Positions 53,907 through 63,707 of a DNA stretch of 64,000 nucleotides are shown piece by piece. The stretch spans positions 186,001-250,000 of the forward strand of contig NZ_NXLQ01000002.1 in NCBI RefSeq assembly GCF_003364195.1, written 5' to 3'. How positions within the stretch are numbered: the first letter of the stretch is position 1; each line of letters begins with the position of its first letter. Under the pieces are notes generated by a model, which worked only from the letters and a program-made list of their open reading frames with translations, did no database searches and was not told where the DNA came from. Source of the stretch: Helicobacter didelphidarum (GTDB lineage: Bacteria > Campylobacterota > Campylobacteria > Campylobacterales > Helicobacteraceae). The position numbers and the translations under genes were made by a program.

Positions 53907-55592
53907 TTAGCTCTGTTTTAAGCGTTCAAGTCTTGCTTCCAATACTTCAAAATCAGCTTTTAATTCTTCTATTTTTTTCATTTTTGCAAGGCTACCTTTG
54001 AGATAATCAGGAGGTACTCTAATTTCTAGAAGCTCATTTGTATAAACCATACCATCGCCACTTTTTTCATAGATTTCAGATAAATGTTGGAATCCTTTTT
54101 GTGAGAAGAAATAGCAATATAATCCGATAGCCTCATGTTTATCTTGTAATCTCAGAATCAAGATTCCAGCATTTGCAACAGCAATAAAGCTTTCTATGTC
54201 TTCATTTAAAATTGTAATTTTTGGGATAATACCACGCAATGAAAGCAAAATATCATAAGGCTTTAACCTGTATTTATGAATCTTGTGCAAATCTCCACTG
54301 ATTTTTTTATTTTCAAAATGTGTGCTAAAACCACACGGTGCGAAGTCCGCTATTCCAATATCATAATATTCAATCACTGAATCTTTATTGCTACCATATA
54401 CTCGTTGCCCACGAAAAATATCAATATTCATATCCCTTAGACGCAATAAATGTGTGCTTTGCTGTGAGTTAGAGAGATAGTAGCTTGCACGCAAATCATG
54501 GATTTTCACTTCTTCAATACTTGTAATTTTAGAATATTGTGTTTGTTTTTTATTTTTAAAAATATCAACAATTTCATGAATATGTATAAGATGATTATAT
54601 TTCCCATCTTTACTATAAAAATGCGGGTGATTTGCATTTATATGGAGAATTTCTGCATTATTATGTGAAATTACAAGAATAGAAAAATCATTTGCTTGGT
54701 GTGGAAAAATATTTTTTGGTAATTCTATAATGGCTTCTACCATACGCTCTTGCACAAGTCTTTCACGCAATTTTTCTTCTAAAAAGCTTTTTTGTAGTGT
54801 TTGATTACGCACAATAAAGACACCACGTGATTTTAAATGCGAGAGTGCGTGCGTAAGAAAAACAAGTTCGGGATAATTTTTTGCTAAAATACCAATCTTA
54901 CTGAATCTTTCGTCTTCTTTGAGTTGTTCAATCCCTATGTGTGTATAAAGTGGTGGATTGCAAATTACCTTATCAAACTGACATAATTTATCATTATTTT
55001 TGAAAATTGGTTGTTTTAAAATATCATTAACAAAAAGATGGCATTCCTTAATCCCAGCAAAACGAGCAATGAGTTTTGCGATACTTGAGAGCTTTTCTTC
55101 GAGATCTTCCCCATAAAGTTTAATATATGAATTAATTTTTCCAATAGATAGAAAAATACTACCAATACCATAACATGGATTATATACTTCATCACCATCA
55201 TGTAATTCAAGTAAAAGAGACAATAAATCATTGACTTCTTTTGGTGTAGAGTAATAGTAGAGTTTATTTGTAGTCCTTTTTTGGCAAATAATATACAAAA
55301 ATTGCTCTATATCATTTAATTCAATACTGCTTGAATAAAGAACCTTTAAGATTTTTAAGATATTTGCACTATTACTTATAGGGACATACAAATCATTCCC
55401 AATTAGTTTCCACATAGAATCATGAAATTCTTCTTTAATCGGTTTTCTTTTATGTGCTTTTATAATAAATTCTGAAATAAAATTTGGATTTTCTTTTTTT
55501 AAAATAAAAAGTTCAAGCATAATGCTTACAACTTCCAAAATATCAGAATGATAGCGTTTAAGATAATCAAAGCAATCAAGCAATTTTTTCAC
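53907..55592 (-). CDS. Solitary N-6 DNA methylase fused to a specificity-like domain
   Basis: A 561-residue protein. Its middle resembles HsdM of type I systems: LYYYSTPKEVNDLL (111-124), a SAM motif VYNPCYGIGSIFLS (136-149), and motif IV N212-P-P-L215. The C-terminal third resembles an HsdS half: FRGQRVYGS, then YRLKPYDILLSLRG, ending in a coiled coil (about 525-560). Motif I has Asn-Pro where Asp-Pro is usual, and motif IV ends in Leu instead of Phe or Tyr. Activity is therefore uncertain. No restriction subunit is near. The start is GTG with AGGG upstream. It may be an orphan regulatory methylase, a decayed system, or a DNA-binding protein that no longer methylates. Confidence 0.78.
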   Translation of the reverse strand: MKKLLDCFDYLKRYHSDILEVVSIMLELFILKKENPNFISEFIIKAHKRKPIKEEFHDSMWKLIGNDLYVPISNSANILKILKVLYSSSIELNDIEQFLYIICQKRTTNKLYYYSTPKEVNDLLSLLLELHDGDEVYNPCYGIGSIFLSIGKINSYIKLYGEDLEEKLSSIAKLIARFAGIKECHLFVNDILKQPIFKNNDKLCQFDKVICNPPLYTHIGIEQLKEDERFSKIGILAKNYPELVFLTHALSHLKSRGVFIVRNQTLQKSFLEEKLRERLVQERMVEAIIELPKNIFPHQANDFSILVISHNNAEILHINANHPHFYSKDGKYNHLIHIHEIVDIFKNKKQTQYSKITSIEEVKIHDLRASYYLSNSQQSTHLLRLRDMNIDIFRGQRVYGSNKDSVIEYYDIGIADFAPCGFSTHFENKKISGDLHKIHKYRLKPYDILLSLRGIIPKITILNEDIESFIAVANAGILILRLQDKHEAIGLYCYFFSQKGFQHLSEIYEKSGDGMVYTNELLEIRVPPDYLKGSLAKMKKIEELKADFEVLEARLERLKQS

Positions 55593-55670
55593 AACAAACC
55601 CTAATATAATCTTAATTTTTACTAAAAATAAAAAATATATTATATCTTAAATTTTTATGCAAGATAAGTA

Positions 55671-56747
55671 TTATTGCAAGATTTCTGCTCGTCCATTTTT
55701 TACAACAACAAGATCTTCAATACGAACGCCAAAGACATTTTCTAAATAAATACCTGGTTCAATAGAAAACACCATACCATCTTCAATAATTGTTTCAGAT
55801 CGTTTTGAAATAAAAGGCATTTCATGTATATCAAGACCGATTCCATGTCCTGTGCTATGTAAAAAATATTTTCCATATCCTGATTGTTCGATGACATCGC
55901 GCGCTAATTTATCAATCTCTTTACCACTCATGCCAGAGCGAAGATTTTGTATAGCATTCATTTGTGCTTTTCTTACAATATCATAGATTTTTTGTTTTTC
56001 CTGCCATGATAGTGGAGAATCTTTTTTATGTGATTGTAAATTACTAAAATCTTGATTTTTGTTAAATGTAAAATCTTTATCTGTGAAAAGTGCTGTGCGT
56101 GTGCAATCAGAGCAGTATCGTTTATGTTTTAATCCACAATCTAGTAAAAGTGTATCCCCGTTTTGTAAGAATGTCCTATCACTTGGTAGTGCATGTGGTT
56201 TTGCTGCATTACTTTCAATACCAATGATTGGTTCAAAGCTTAAAGGAAACTGTCCAAAATTGCTTAGAATATCAGAGATTTTATACCACAAAAATTTTTC
56301 ATCTTTTTCTTTACCTTCTTGGGCAATAAACTTTGCAAAAGAATCAAACGCCTTGAGATTTAAACGTTGAGATTCTAATAATATCATTATTTCTTCATCT
56401 GTTTTTACCATACGCTTTTCTTGTGTAAAATTTGGATTAGGTTCTAATATTGTAATATCTTTGATAGCAAAATATTCATCAACGCACATACGAGTTGGAT
56501 CAAATTGCAAATATTTGATATTATGTTTTTGTATTTGTGTAATTGCTTCTAGTTGAATATTTCCCGATTCTATGATTTCAATGGCTATATTTTTTTTGCA
56601 AAGTTGTCTTGCTTCAGATGCATAGCGAGAATCTGTGATAAACTTTAACTCGCTTCCAAAGCGTAAAAGTATTGCATTGTCGGCACTATAACCACATTCA
56701 TAATACATTGCACTTTCATCTCTTGTAATAAAATTGTGTGATTTCAT
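55671..56747 (-). CDS. pepQ: M24 family metallopeptidase (Xaa-Pro aminopeptidase/dipeptidase)
   Basis: A cytoplasmic peptidase that cleaves before or after proline. It has a creatinase-like N-terminal domain (about 1-115) and a pita-bread catalytic domain with the five metal ligands: LLLDCGL...CSDCTRT (two Asp), STGHGIGLDIHE (His), EPGIY (Glu) and VRIEDLV (Glu). I start at ATG 56745-56747 (358 residues), which has AAGGAG six bases before it. The ATG at 56777 adds ten residues without a ribosome site. H. pylori HP1037 is the likely orthologue. The choice between aminopeptidase P and prolidase cannot be made here. Confidence 0.9.
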   Translation of the reverse strand: MKSHNFITRDESAMYYECGYSADNAILLRFGSELKFITDSRYASEARQLCKKNIAIEIIESGNIQLEAITQIQKHNIKYLQFDPTRMCVDEYFAIKDITILEPNPNFTQEKRMVKTDEEIMILLESQRLNLKAFDSFAKFIAQEGKEKDEKFLWYKISDILSNFGQFPLSFEPIIGIESNAAKPHALPSDRTFLQNGDTLLLDCGLKHKRYCSDCTRTALFTDKDFTFNKNQDFSNLQSHKKDSPLSWQEKQKIYDIVRKAQMNAIQNLRSGMSGKEIDKLARDVIEQSGYGKYFLHSTGHGIGLDIHEMPFISKRSETIIEDGMVFSIEPGIYLENVFGVRIEDLVVVKNGRAEILQ

Positions 56748-57094
56748 ATATTGCTCCTTGTAATTTTTCTCCAGCAATATTGTAACTTAATTCTAAGAAT
56801 ATTATCCAAAATATAAGATTCTACATAAAAAAATAAAAGATAGAATCTTGTGTATTTTGTAGAATCTTACTTGGGTAGAGGAATTGTAGCCTGTTTTTAT
56901 CTCATATATTTCTATTTAATACCATATTCATGCAGGTATTCTTTATACTTTTAGAAATTAATATTTTAATAATATCTCTTATTGTTGCTTTATCATTATG
57001 ATTGATACAACAATAGAATTTCAAATTATTAGCATCTTTAGTTTCTATTGTGAAGATTCCGAAATATTGATAAATCTAGAGATACAAACTCATA

Positions 57095-57122
57095 TAAGTA
57101 TTTTAAGTTGTTAAAATACTTA
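57095..57122. other. Perfect 12-base inverted repeat
   Basis: TAAGTATTTTAA, loop GTTG, TTAAAATACTTA. There is no T-run after it on either strand. It could be an operator or an RNA hairpin upstream of speE. Confidence 0.6.
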
Positions 57123-57248
57123 AGTTTATTTAAGCAAATAATATTCTTAAATAAAAATCAAATTTTTCTATATTTGATTATGTATTGTTCTCCTTTTTGT
57201 AAATGTAATGTGAAACATGTAAAAGCATAAAACTTAACATTTTTGTTT

Positions 57249-57254
57249 TATAAT
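57249..57254 (+). promoter_or_regulatory. -10 box for speE
   Basis: TTTTGTTTTATAAT, about 28 bases before the ATG at 57282. Confidence 0.5.
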
Positions 57255-57281
57255 TCAATTATTTCAATTTAAGGTTAAATT

Positions 57282-58094
57282 ATGTGGATGACAAATAATA
57301 TTACTGCAAATTTTCAAAACCATTACCGAATTACTAATAAATTTGCTAATTACAAGGGTAAAATCAATGTAGAGCTTTTTAATAGTGAATTATTTGAGCA
57401 AATTGCTTTGATTACCTACAATGATAATGTAGTGCAAGGAAACACACAGCAAGAAGTAATTACGCAAAGATTCCATTATATCGAAGGTGAAGTAATTTCA
57501 CAAGTGCCATATTGTGTTGTAAAAGAAGCAAAAAGGGTATTAATATGTGGCACATTAAATATACAAATAGCATATTTCTTTGCACTCAATAATATTGAGG
57601 TAGATATGGTTGTAGGTGATAATGAAGCACTTTATACCTTAAGTGGATTTTTCCCACACTTTAAAGAAGTTATAGAGAATCCAAAGATTCATATTTATGA
57701 TAATTTCTTAAGCCTAGAAAATCCAAAATATGATATTATTATTCATCTAGGACATATAAAAACACATGAGTTTAATGCATTGTCAAAAATGGTCAATAAA
57801 GATTTTGCAATCATTATGCGTTTAAGCAACCTTTATTTAGAGCCAAGTATAGCACTTAATGCTTTGTCGATTGCAAAAGATTTTGGAAATATTTTAATGC
57901 CTTTTATTATTCCATCATTTATGTGCGGTTTTTATGCATTTTTAAGCAAAACTTTGCACCCTCTGGCTGATTTACAACTTCAGAAAAGTGATATGTTGGA
58001 GAATATGCAATTTTATAATTCAAATCTCCATACAAGTATGTTTCGCCTCCCATCAGTTATCAATCGAATGATCTCACCTTATGTAAAAAACTAG
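57282..58094 (+). CDS. speE: Spermidine synthase-like protein, Helicobacter type
   Basis: A 270-residue aminopropyltransferase-fold protein. It parallels H. pylori SpeE (HP0832) in length, in the N-terminus (MWMTNNIT), in FHYIEGE for the substrate strand, and in FFPHFKEV, HPLADL and the C-terminal FRLPSVINR. The usual GGGDGG SAM motif is reduced to LICGTLN (about 88-94), as in the divergent Helicobacter enzymes, so the reaction should be tested rather than assumed. AAGG lies before the ATG. With nspC also present, two routes to triamines may coexist, or one protein may have changed role. Confidence 0.82.
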   Translation: MWMTNNITANFQNHYRITNKFANYKGKINVELFNSELFEQIALITYNDNVVQGNTQQEVITQRFHYIEGEVISQVPYCVVKEAKRVLICGTLNIQIAYFFALNNIEVDMVVGDNEALYTLSGFFPHFKEVIENPKIHIYDNFLSLENPKYDIIIHLGHIKTHEFNALSKMVNKDFAIIMRLSNLYLEPSIALNALSIAKDFGNILMPFIIPSFMCGFYAFLSKTLHPLADLQLQKSDMLENMQFYNSNLHTSMFRLPSVINRMISPYVKN

Positions 58095-58301
58095 AATCTT
58101 AAATGGTTATATCATGGATAGGATTTATAACATATTAAAATATTGATTCCATTCAATTTAATCATTGTTTTACTTGTAAAATGTATCAAAATACCTCAAA
58201 AAATAAATTTATTGAATATTGAGAGTGAAAGATTCATAAATTTCTACAATCTTTTTATAGAATCCTAATAAAAGATTCTTAATTTTTCACAAAGGATTTT
58301 T

Positions 58302-59054
58302 ATGAATATTCTTATTACTGGTGCAAGTTCAGGATTTGGTCGTTCTCTAGCTTTAAAGTATGCTCATGAGTGGGATAACTTACAACTTTATCTAGTTGCT
58401 AGACGCGGTGAAAAATTACAAATTTTGCGTAACGAAATTCTTACTATGAAAAAAAATATTTCTGTGATTTTAGGAACAGGAGACGTGTGTAATAAAAGCT
58501 TTATCGACAATTTTACCAACAATATTGATGTGGATATTTTAGTTAATAATGCAGGACTTGCACGTGGCATTGAGAGTGCAGAAAAAACACAATTTCATGA
58601 TTGGGAAGAAATGATCGAGGTAAATATTAAAGCTCTTAGTTATCTCACACATAAAATCTTACCTTCTATGGTAAAGCGTAAAAGCGGACATATAATTAAT
58701 ATTGGTTCTATAGCCGGGACATATCCTTATCCAGGTGGCAATGTGTATGGTGCAAGTAAAGCTTTTGTTAAACAATTTAGTCGCAATTTGCGTGCAGATC
58801 TCTATGATAAAAATATTCGTATAAGCAATATTGAGCCAGGTTTGTGTGATGGGAGTGATTTTTCAATAACAAGATTCCATGGAGATTCACAAAAAGCACA
58901 AAATGTTTATGCGAATACATTCCCATTGCATGCTGATGATATTGCCAATATTATATTTTGGGTAAGCACTCAACCACAACATATTAATATCAATTCGATT
59001 GAGGTTATGCCAACCACACAGGCCAGTGCTGGATTGAATGTGTATAGAATCTAA
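58302..59054 (+). CDS. Short-chain dehydrogenase/reductase, YdfG-like
   Basis: A 250-residue NAD(P)-dependent oxidoreductase. The cofactor motif is TGASSGFG (6-13), NNAG follows at about 83, and the catalytic Ser in NIGSIAG and Tyr-Lys in YGASK complete the site. LVARR after the second strand favours NADP. The closest group is YdfG (3-hydroxy acid or serine dehydrogenase), shown by the IEPGLCDGSDFS and DIANIIFWV segments. AAAGGA precedes the ATG. It stands alone, and its substrate cannot be named from context. Confidence 0.92.
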   Translation: MNILITGASSGFGRSLALKYAHEWDNLQLYLVARRGEKLQILRNEILTMKKNISVILGTGDVCNKSFIDNFTNNIDVDILVNNAGLARGIESAEKTQFHDWEEMIEVNIKALSYLTHKILPSMVKRKSGHIINIGSIAGTYPYPGGNVYGASKAFVKQFSRNLRADLYDKNIRISNIEPGLCDGSDFSITRFHGDSQKAQNVYANTFPLHADDIANIIFWVSTQPQHININSIEVMPTTQASAGLNVYRI

Positions 59055-59171
59055 ATTAACTTTATAATTTTAACAAAAAAATAAAAATATAAGAACATCA
59101 CTATAAATGTTAGAATTTTTTAAAATCAGTATTTTATGCAAGAAAAAGTATTTTTATTGATCTTTTTTTGC

Positions 59172-59177
59172 TAAAAT
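59172..59177 (+). promoter_or_regulatory. -10 box of the SurA_N-ftsA-ftsZ operon
   Basis: TTTTTTTGCTAAAAT, a close match to the housekeeping pattern. The start near 59184 gives a leader of about 109 bases before the ATG at 59293. No comparable promoter was seen directly upstream of ftsA or ftsZ. Confidence 0.55.
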
Positions 59178-59292
59178 GGCAGAACTTTTTTGAATCAACA
59201 AAAGGGATTTTTAAAGTATAGTAAAATACTGCACAACTAAGTTTAATGAAAGTATTTTTAGAATATTTATTAGCATAAAAAGGAATGAATAA

Positions 59293-60906
59293 ATGTTAGA
59301 ATGGATGCAAAAGCACAAAAAATATCTTGTCATTACCGTGTGGATAAGTGCGTTTGCATTGGTTTTTGCATCTTTGGTAGAGTGGGGAGGAGGTGGATTT
59401 ACAGCTGGTTCTAATGAGCATATTGCAAAAGTTGGTAACCAATATATCAGTCGCCAAGAGTATGATCGACTTTATAATATACTTTACAACCAATTATTCC
59501 AAAATCAGGAAATTTTTTCCAATGAGAATGAAAGAATTCCGCAAATTGAACAACAAGTATATATGTGGTTAGTGCAAACAAAGATGTCAGAATCTCTTGC
59601 AGATGATATTGGTGTGAGCGTAACACCCAATGAACTCGCACATCGTATCATAACAAATCCAAATTTTTTTGATAGTCAAAATCAGTTTAATAAGGATATA
59701 TATGACAGATTCATTGTAAGCACAGGAAGAACAACAGAAAGTTTTGAAGAACAATTTTCTAAAAATATCTTAGAAGAAAAAATACAAAATTTCCCAATTT
59801 TTCAGCTTTCTACATTAGAGATAGATTCTCTTTTAAGTGCAAATAAGATTCGAGATAATTTATTGATTCGGGTTATAAATAAGGATACACTTTTAAAAAA
59901 TAAAACTATTGAGTTGCAAGAAAATGAGATAAAATCATTTTGGGAAAAAAACAAAGAAAAATATTATAAACCAGCCAATTATAAAATTGCTTATATTGCA
60001 CTCAATACAGATGATATAGAGGTTGATGATAACTCTCTGCAAAAATACTATAATGAGAATATACAGCATTATTCTGAAAATGCTCTCCAAACAGAAAGAG
60101 ATCTTATTCTTGAGGACTATAAAAAATCTTATACAAAAATTACCTCAAGTTATATGCGTAATATGTCAAAATTTTTAAATTCTAAGGATAAATATTTCGG
60201 TGATGTCATTGTTACTTTGGATAGAGATTCTTTAATGAAAATCAAAGATGTTTTAGAAACTGATAAAGAGATGCCTTCAGATTTTATAACTATTAATTAC
60301 ATGAATTTATCAGATGATGATTTAATGTTATATCCCAATCTTTTGGCACAAATAGAACAAGAGGATAAATCATTTTCCCCAGTTTTTGAAGAGAAAAGTA
60401 AGACATGGATTATCCCCTATGTGTTAGATAGATCCCCTAGATCACGATTGAGTTACGAGGATGCAAAACCTCAAGCAAGAGATGCTGTATGGAAACAAAA
60501 AGAATACGAAGAATTTAGAAAAATAGCTCAAAGTAGCTTTGTAAACGCAAATATCAATTCTTTCCAAGATATTGGTTTTATTAGTATTGCGGACATGAAT
60601 ATGCAAAGTTTTCAAAATGAATCTTATAGTATTCTAAAAAATCTTGGTTTAGAGGATTTTGAAATTAGAAGTCTTTTTTCACAAATTATATCGAACAATC
60701 AAGTAAGTGGAGTTGCATTTCTTGATTCTAAGGCAGTTTTCTATTCTATCAAGAATCAAGAACTGCCAACTTATGGAGAGTTGTTGAATATTTCAAATGG
60801 TGAAGATGATCAAATTGCTGAGGCAAAAATAAGAGATATGCGTAATGCACTTTTTGAATATACAACAAATAAATACAAAATTATTGATTATAGGAGGCAA
60901 AATTGA
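59293..60906 (+). CDS. SurA_N/PpiD-like periplasmic chaperone, membrane-anchored
   Basis: A 537-residue protein with one N-terminal helix (about 10-30) and a large periplasmic part. The first 180 residues match the SurA_N_3 fold of PpiD: VGNQYISRQEYDRLYN, then helices with ADDIGVSVTPNELAHRI. The C-terminal half is helical and lacks a clear parvulin isomerase core, so it is probably a chaperone. It corresponds to H. pylori HP0977, which also lies before ftsA. The 3' end overlaps the TTG start of ftsA by three bases, so the genes are coupled. AAGGA precedes the ATG. Confidence 0.85.
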   Translation: MLEWMQKHKKYLVITVWISAFALVFASLVEWGGGGFTAGSNEHIAKVGNQYISRQEYDRLYNILYNQLFQNQEIFSNENERIPQIEQQVYMWLVQTKMSESLADDIGVSVTPNELAHRIITNPNFFDSQNQFNKDIYDRFIVSTGRTTESFEEQFSKNILEEKIQNFPIFQLSTLEIDSLLSANKIRDNLLIRVINKDTLLKNKTIELQENEIKSFWEKNKEKYYKPANYKIAYIALNTDDIEVDDNSLQKYYNENIQHYSENALQTERDLILEDYKKSYTKITSSYMRNMSKFLNSKDKYFGDVIVTLDRDSLMKIKDVLETDKEMPSDFITINYMNLSDDDLMLYPNLLAQIEQEDKSFSPVFEEKSKTWIIPYVLDRSPRSRLSYEDAKPQARDAVWKQKEYEEFRKIAQSSFVNANINSFQDIGFISIADMNMQSFQNESYSILKNLGLEDFEIRSLFSQIISNNQVSGVAFLDSKAVFYSIKNQELPTYGELLNISNGEDDQIAEAKIRDMRNALFEYTTNKYKIIDYRRQN

Positions 60907-62285
60907 GTAGGATCATTCTAGGTGTTGATATTGGTTCAACTAAAATTTGCTCTATTATTGCCGAAGTGCGAGATTCCACAGTGCAGATTATCGGGACTGG
61001 ATCGCGTAAGGCACAAGGTATTAAAAAAGGTGCTATTGTTAATATCGAACAAGCAAGTAAAGCGATTCACACAAGTGTTGAAGATGCAAAACGTATGGCA
61101 GGGGTAAATCCTTTGAAAGCTATAATCTCCTTATCTGGTGCACATACAAAAAGTTTTAATTCAAGTGGAATCTCAAATGTTGTAAAACGAGAAGTTAATC
61201 TAAGTGTTATTAACACAGCTTTAGAGCTTGCTAAACATAATGCAGGGATTCCAAAAGATTATGAAACGATCCATATTTTACCTTATCGTTTTAAGCTCGA
61301 TGATCAAGATTATGTAGAAGATCCAATTGGCATGACCGGAACAAGTCTAAAAGTTGAAGCACATATTGTTACAGTGCAAAAAGCAAGTCTAGAGAATCTT
61401 AAAAAATCTGTAATGCTTGCTGGTGTTGAGATTGAGAATATTGTTCTCTCATCGTATGCTGCTTCAATTGCTGTGTTACATGATGATGAAAAAGAACTTG
61501 GTGTGGTTTGCATTGATATGGGTGCAAATACTTGCGAACTCATGATTTATGATGGTAATTCTATGCGCTATAATGATTTTTTGGGGGTTGGATCAAATCA
61601 TATTTCAAATGATATTGCCAGAGTATTAAATACTCCATTAAAAATTGCTGAAGAGATTAAAATAAAGTATGGGAATCTTCTTCCAACAGAATCTGATAAA
61701 GCAAACATTTTAGAAGTTCCAAAGATTGGTAACTCAAACCCAAATGACTTGGTCGAAGCTCCATTGGGTTTGATTTATTCTGTGGTAGGTTCACGTGTTG
61801 CTGAAACTTTGCAAATTCTTGCCAGATCAATTGAAGCAAGTGGTTTGCGAAGTCATGTAAGTGGTGTTGTCCTTACAGGTGGTATGGCAAATTTAGAAGG
61901 TATGCGTGAATTTGCTGGGGCTGTTTTTAGTCCATTATCTGTGCGATTGGCTCGACCTATTGAAATAGGTGGGTTATTTGACAGCTTAAAAGATTCTAGT
62001 AGTGCAGTTGTCATTGGGCTTATCTTATATGGTGCTGGAAAATTTACAAATTATGAAAAAGATTCTGAAAATAATATTAGGAGTAAGCACAATGCTTTAA
62101 ATATGATAGAATCACATGATATAACCTCCAAACAAAATACATTAGAAGATGATTTTCAACAAATTGATTTAACTGATTTGGAGGAAGGAGAGAGCAGTAA
62201 TCAAGAAAGGAATAAAAATGATAATGTAAATGATGAACGCAGAACATTAGATAAACTCAAAAACTGGGTAACAAATTTATTTTAA
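60903..62285 (+). CDS. ftsA: Cell division protein FtsA
   Basis: An actin-like ATPase that anchors FtsZ rings to the membrane. The 460-residue protein has phosphate-1 GVDIGSTKICSII (6-18), the SHS2-like insert (about 84-160), phosphate-2 CIDMGANTCELMIY (about 202-215) and adenosine-site VVLTGGMANLEGM (about 319-331). A variable linker (about 400-450) leads to an amphipathic C-terminal helix, LDKLKNWVTNLF, for membrane binding. The start is TTG at 60903, with GGAGG five bases upstream, overlapping the previous stop. Confidence 0.95.
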   Translation: MSRIILGVDIGSTKICSIIAEVRDSTVQIIGTGSRKAQGIKKGAIVNIEQASKAIHTSVEDAKRMAGVNPLKAIISLSGAHTKSFNSSGISNVVKREVNLSVINTALELAKHNAGIPKDYETIHILPYRFKLDDQDYVEDPIGMTGTSLKVEAHIVTVQKASLENLKKSVMLAGVEIENIVLSSYAASIAVLHDDEKELGVVCIDMGANTCELMIYDGNSMRYNDFLGVGSNHISNDIARVLNTPLKIAEEIKIKYGNLLPTESDKANILEVPKIGNSNPNDLVEAPLGLIYSVVGSRVAETLQILARSIEASGLRSHVSGVVLTGGMANLEGMREFAGAVFSPLSVRLARPIEIGGLFDSLKDSSSAVVIGLILYGAGKFTNYEKDSENNIRSKHNALNMIESHDITSKQNTLEDDFQQIDLTDLEEGESSNQERNKNDNVNDERRTLDKLKNWVTNLF

Positions 62286-62305
62286 ATAACTAAAAAGGTA
62301 AGATT

Positions 62306-63508
62306 ATGGATAATAATGTAGATTTACGGGAAATAGATATACGAGAAGAAGTTGGACATACTCCCACAATTACTGTTGTTGGTGTTGGGGGCGGTGGCAA
62401 TAATACAATCGCACATCTTATTAGAACAGGAACTTATCAAAATATTCGTTTAATGATTGCAAACACAGATTTACAACATATGCAAAATAGTCCTGCAAAA
62501 AATCATATTATTTTAGGTAAAAAACTCACAAAAGGTTTAGGTGCTGGTATGAAACCTGAAAAAGGTAGAGAAGCAGCAGAGGAGTGTTATGATGAAATCA
62601 AACAATCGTTTAATGGGTCTGATTTGATCATTATTTCAGCAGGTCTTGGTGGTGGAACAGGAACTGGTGCTGCCCCTATTTTTGCTAAAGCTGCCAAAGA
62701 AATTGGTGCACTTACTATTGCCGTAGTTACGAAGCCTTTTGCATATGAGGGTGCAAGAAGAGCAAAACTTGCTGAAGAAGGTTTAAAAGAGTTATATGAG
62801 GTATGTGATTCTATTGTTGTTATCCCAAATCAAAAGCTTTTAAGTGTTATTGGTAAAAATACCGGTTATCGAGAAAGTATGGGGTATGTTGATGATGTTG
62901 TCGCACGTGCAGTAAATGGTATTTCAAGCGTTATGCTTAATAATTCCAATGAGGGTATTAATGTGGATTTCCAAGATCTTTGCACCATTATGGATAATAG
63001 AGGTTACGCATTAATGGGAATTGGTGAAGCGGAAGGTGAAGATGCTGCGGAACAAGCCGTACGTAACGCAATAGAATCTCCTTTATTTGATAATATGTCC
63101 ATTAATGGTTGTATGGGTGCTATTGTGAATTATGAATTTCATCCAGAATTTCCATTCTATGCGATTTCTACTTCAATGGAAATCATACAAGAAGCTGCAA
63201 GTGAAGATGCACATATTATTTTTGGAACTATGCCAAGAGAGGGATTTGATCCAAATAGAGTGCGTGTATCAATTATTGCAACGGGTTTTAAAACTGGACA
63301 AACTGAAGCAATATTACCACAGAGAACCCCATCAACAGTGGAGGTAAGTATGCCACAAGAAACATTACCTACTTTGCCTACAGCAGATACACAGATGAAA
63401 CCTGATATTTTCCCCAATTTTACCCAACATAAAGAGAAAGTAAGTAGTGGGGATTATAATGAAGACGAACTTGATGAACCAACTTATTTAAGATATAAAA
63501 AGGATTGA
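62306..63508 (+). CDS. ftsZ: Cell division protein FtsZ
   Basis: A tubulin-like GTPase that builds the division ring. The 400-residue protein has VVGVGGGGNNTIAHLI (24-39), the GTP signature GLGGGTGTG (113-121), the T7 loop NVDFQDL (about 208) and a linker (about 345-385). The last 12 residues, ELDEPTYLRYKK, form the conserved tail that binds FtsA and other partners. AAGG lies before the ATG. It follows ftsA by 20 bases in the same operon. Confidence 0.97.
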   Translation: MDNNVDLREIDIREEVGHTPTITVVGVGGGGNNTIAHLIRTGTYQNIRLMIANTDLQHMQNSPAKNHIILGKKLTKGLGAGMKPEKGREAAEECYDEIKQSFNGSDLIIISAGLGGGTGTGAAPIFAKAAKEIGALTIAVVTKPFAYEGARRAKLAEEGLKELYEVCDSIVVIPNQKLLSVIGKNTGYRESMGYVDDVVARAVNGISSVMLNNSNEGINVDFQDLCTIMDNRGYALMGIGEAEGEDAAEQAVRNAIESPLFDNMSINGCMGAIVNYEFHPEFPFYAISTSMEIIQEAASEDAHIIFGTMPREGFDPNRVRVSIIATGFKTGQTEAILPQRTPSTVEVSMPQETLPTLPTADTQMKPDIFPNFTQHKEKVSSGDYNEDELDEPTYLRYKKD

Positions 63509-63676
63509 TAATCTAAATGTGAATATAAAATATTGCCATTCACTAGCTTAAAAATATTGAGGAGACCTAATATTAGCAATTGAATAAAGTGTATTGTATG
63601 TAGGTTTTTATGTAAATACTCTTACGAGATATTTTGTAAGGAATTTAATCAAATATCAAATTTATATTGTTTTTTA

Positions 63677-63682
63677 TATAAT
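63677..63682 (+). promoter_or_regulatory. -10 box for tpiA
   Basis: TTTTTTATATAAT, about 26 bases before the ATG at 63708. Confidence 0.45.
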
Positions 63683-63707
63683 CTATGAGTTAGAATGAAG
63701 GATTTTT

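Larger units (their letters stand above)
56778..57281. other. Divergent intergenic region between the peptidase gene and speE
   Basis: About 500 bases with no gene. It holds a perfect hairpin (57095-57122) and the speE promoter (57249-57254). Confidence 0.45.
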
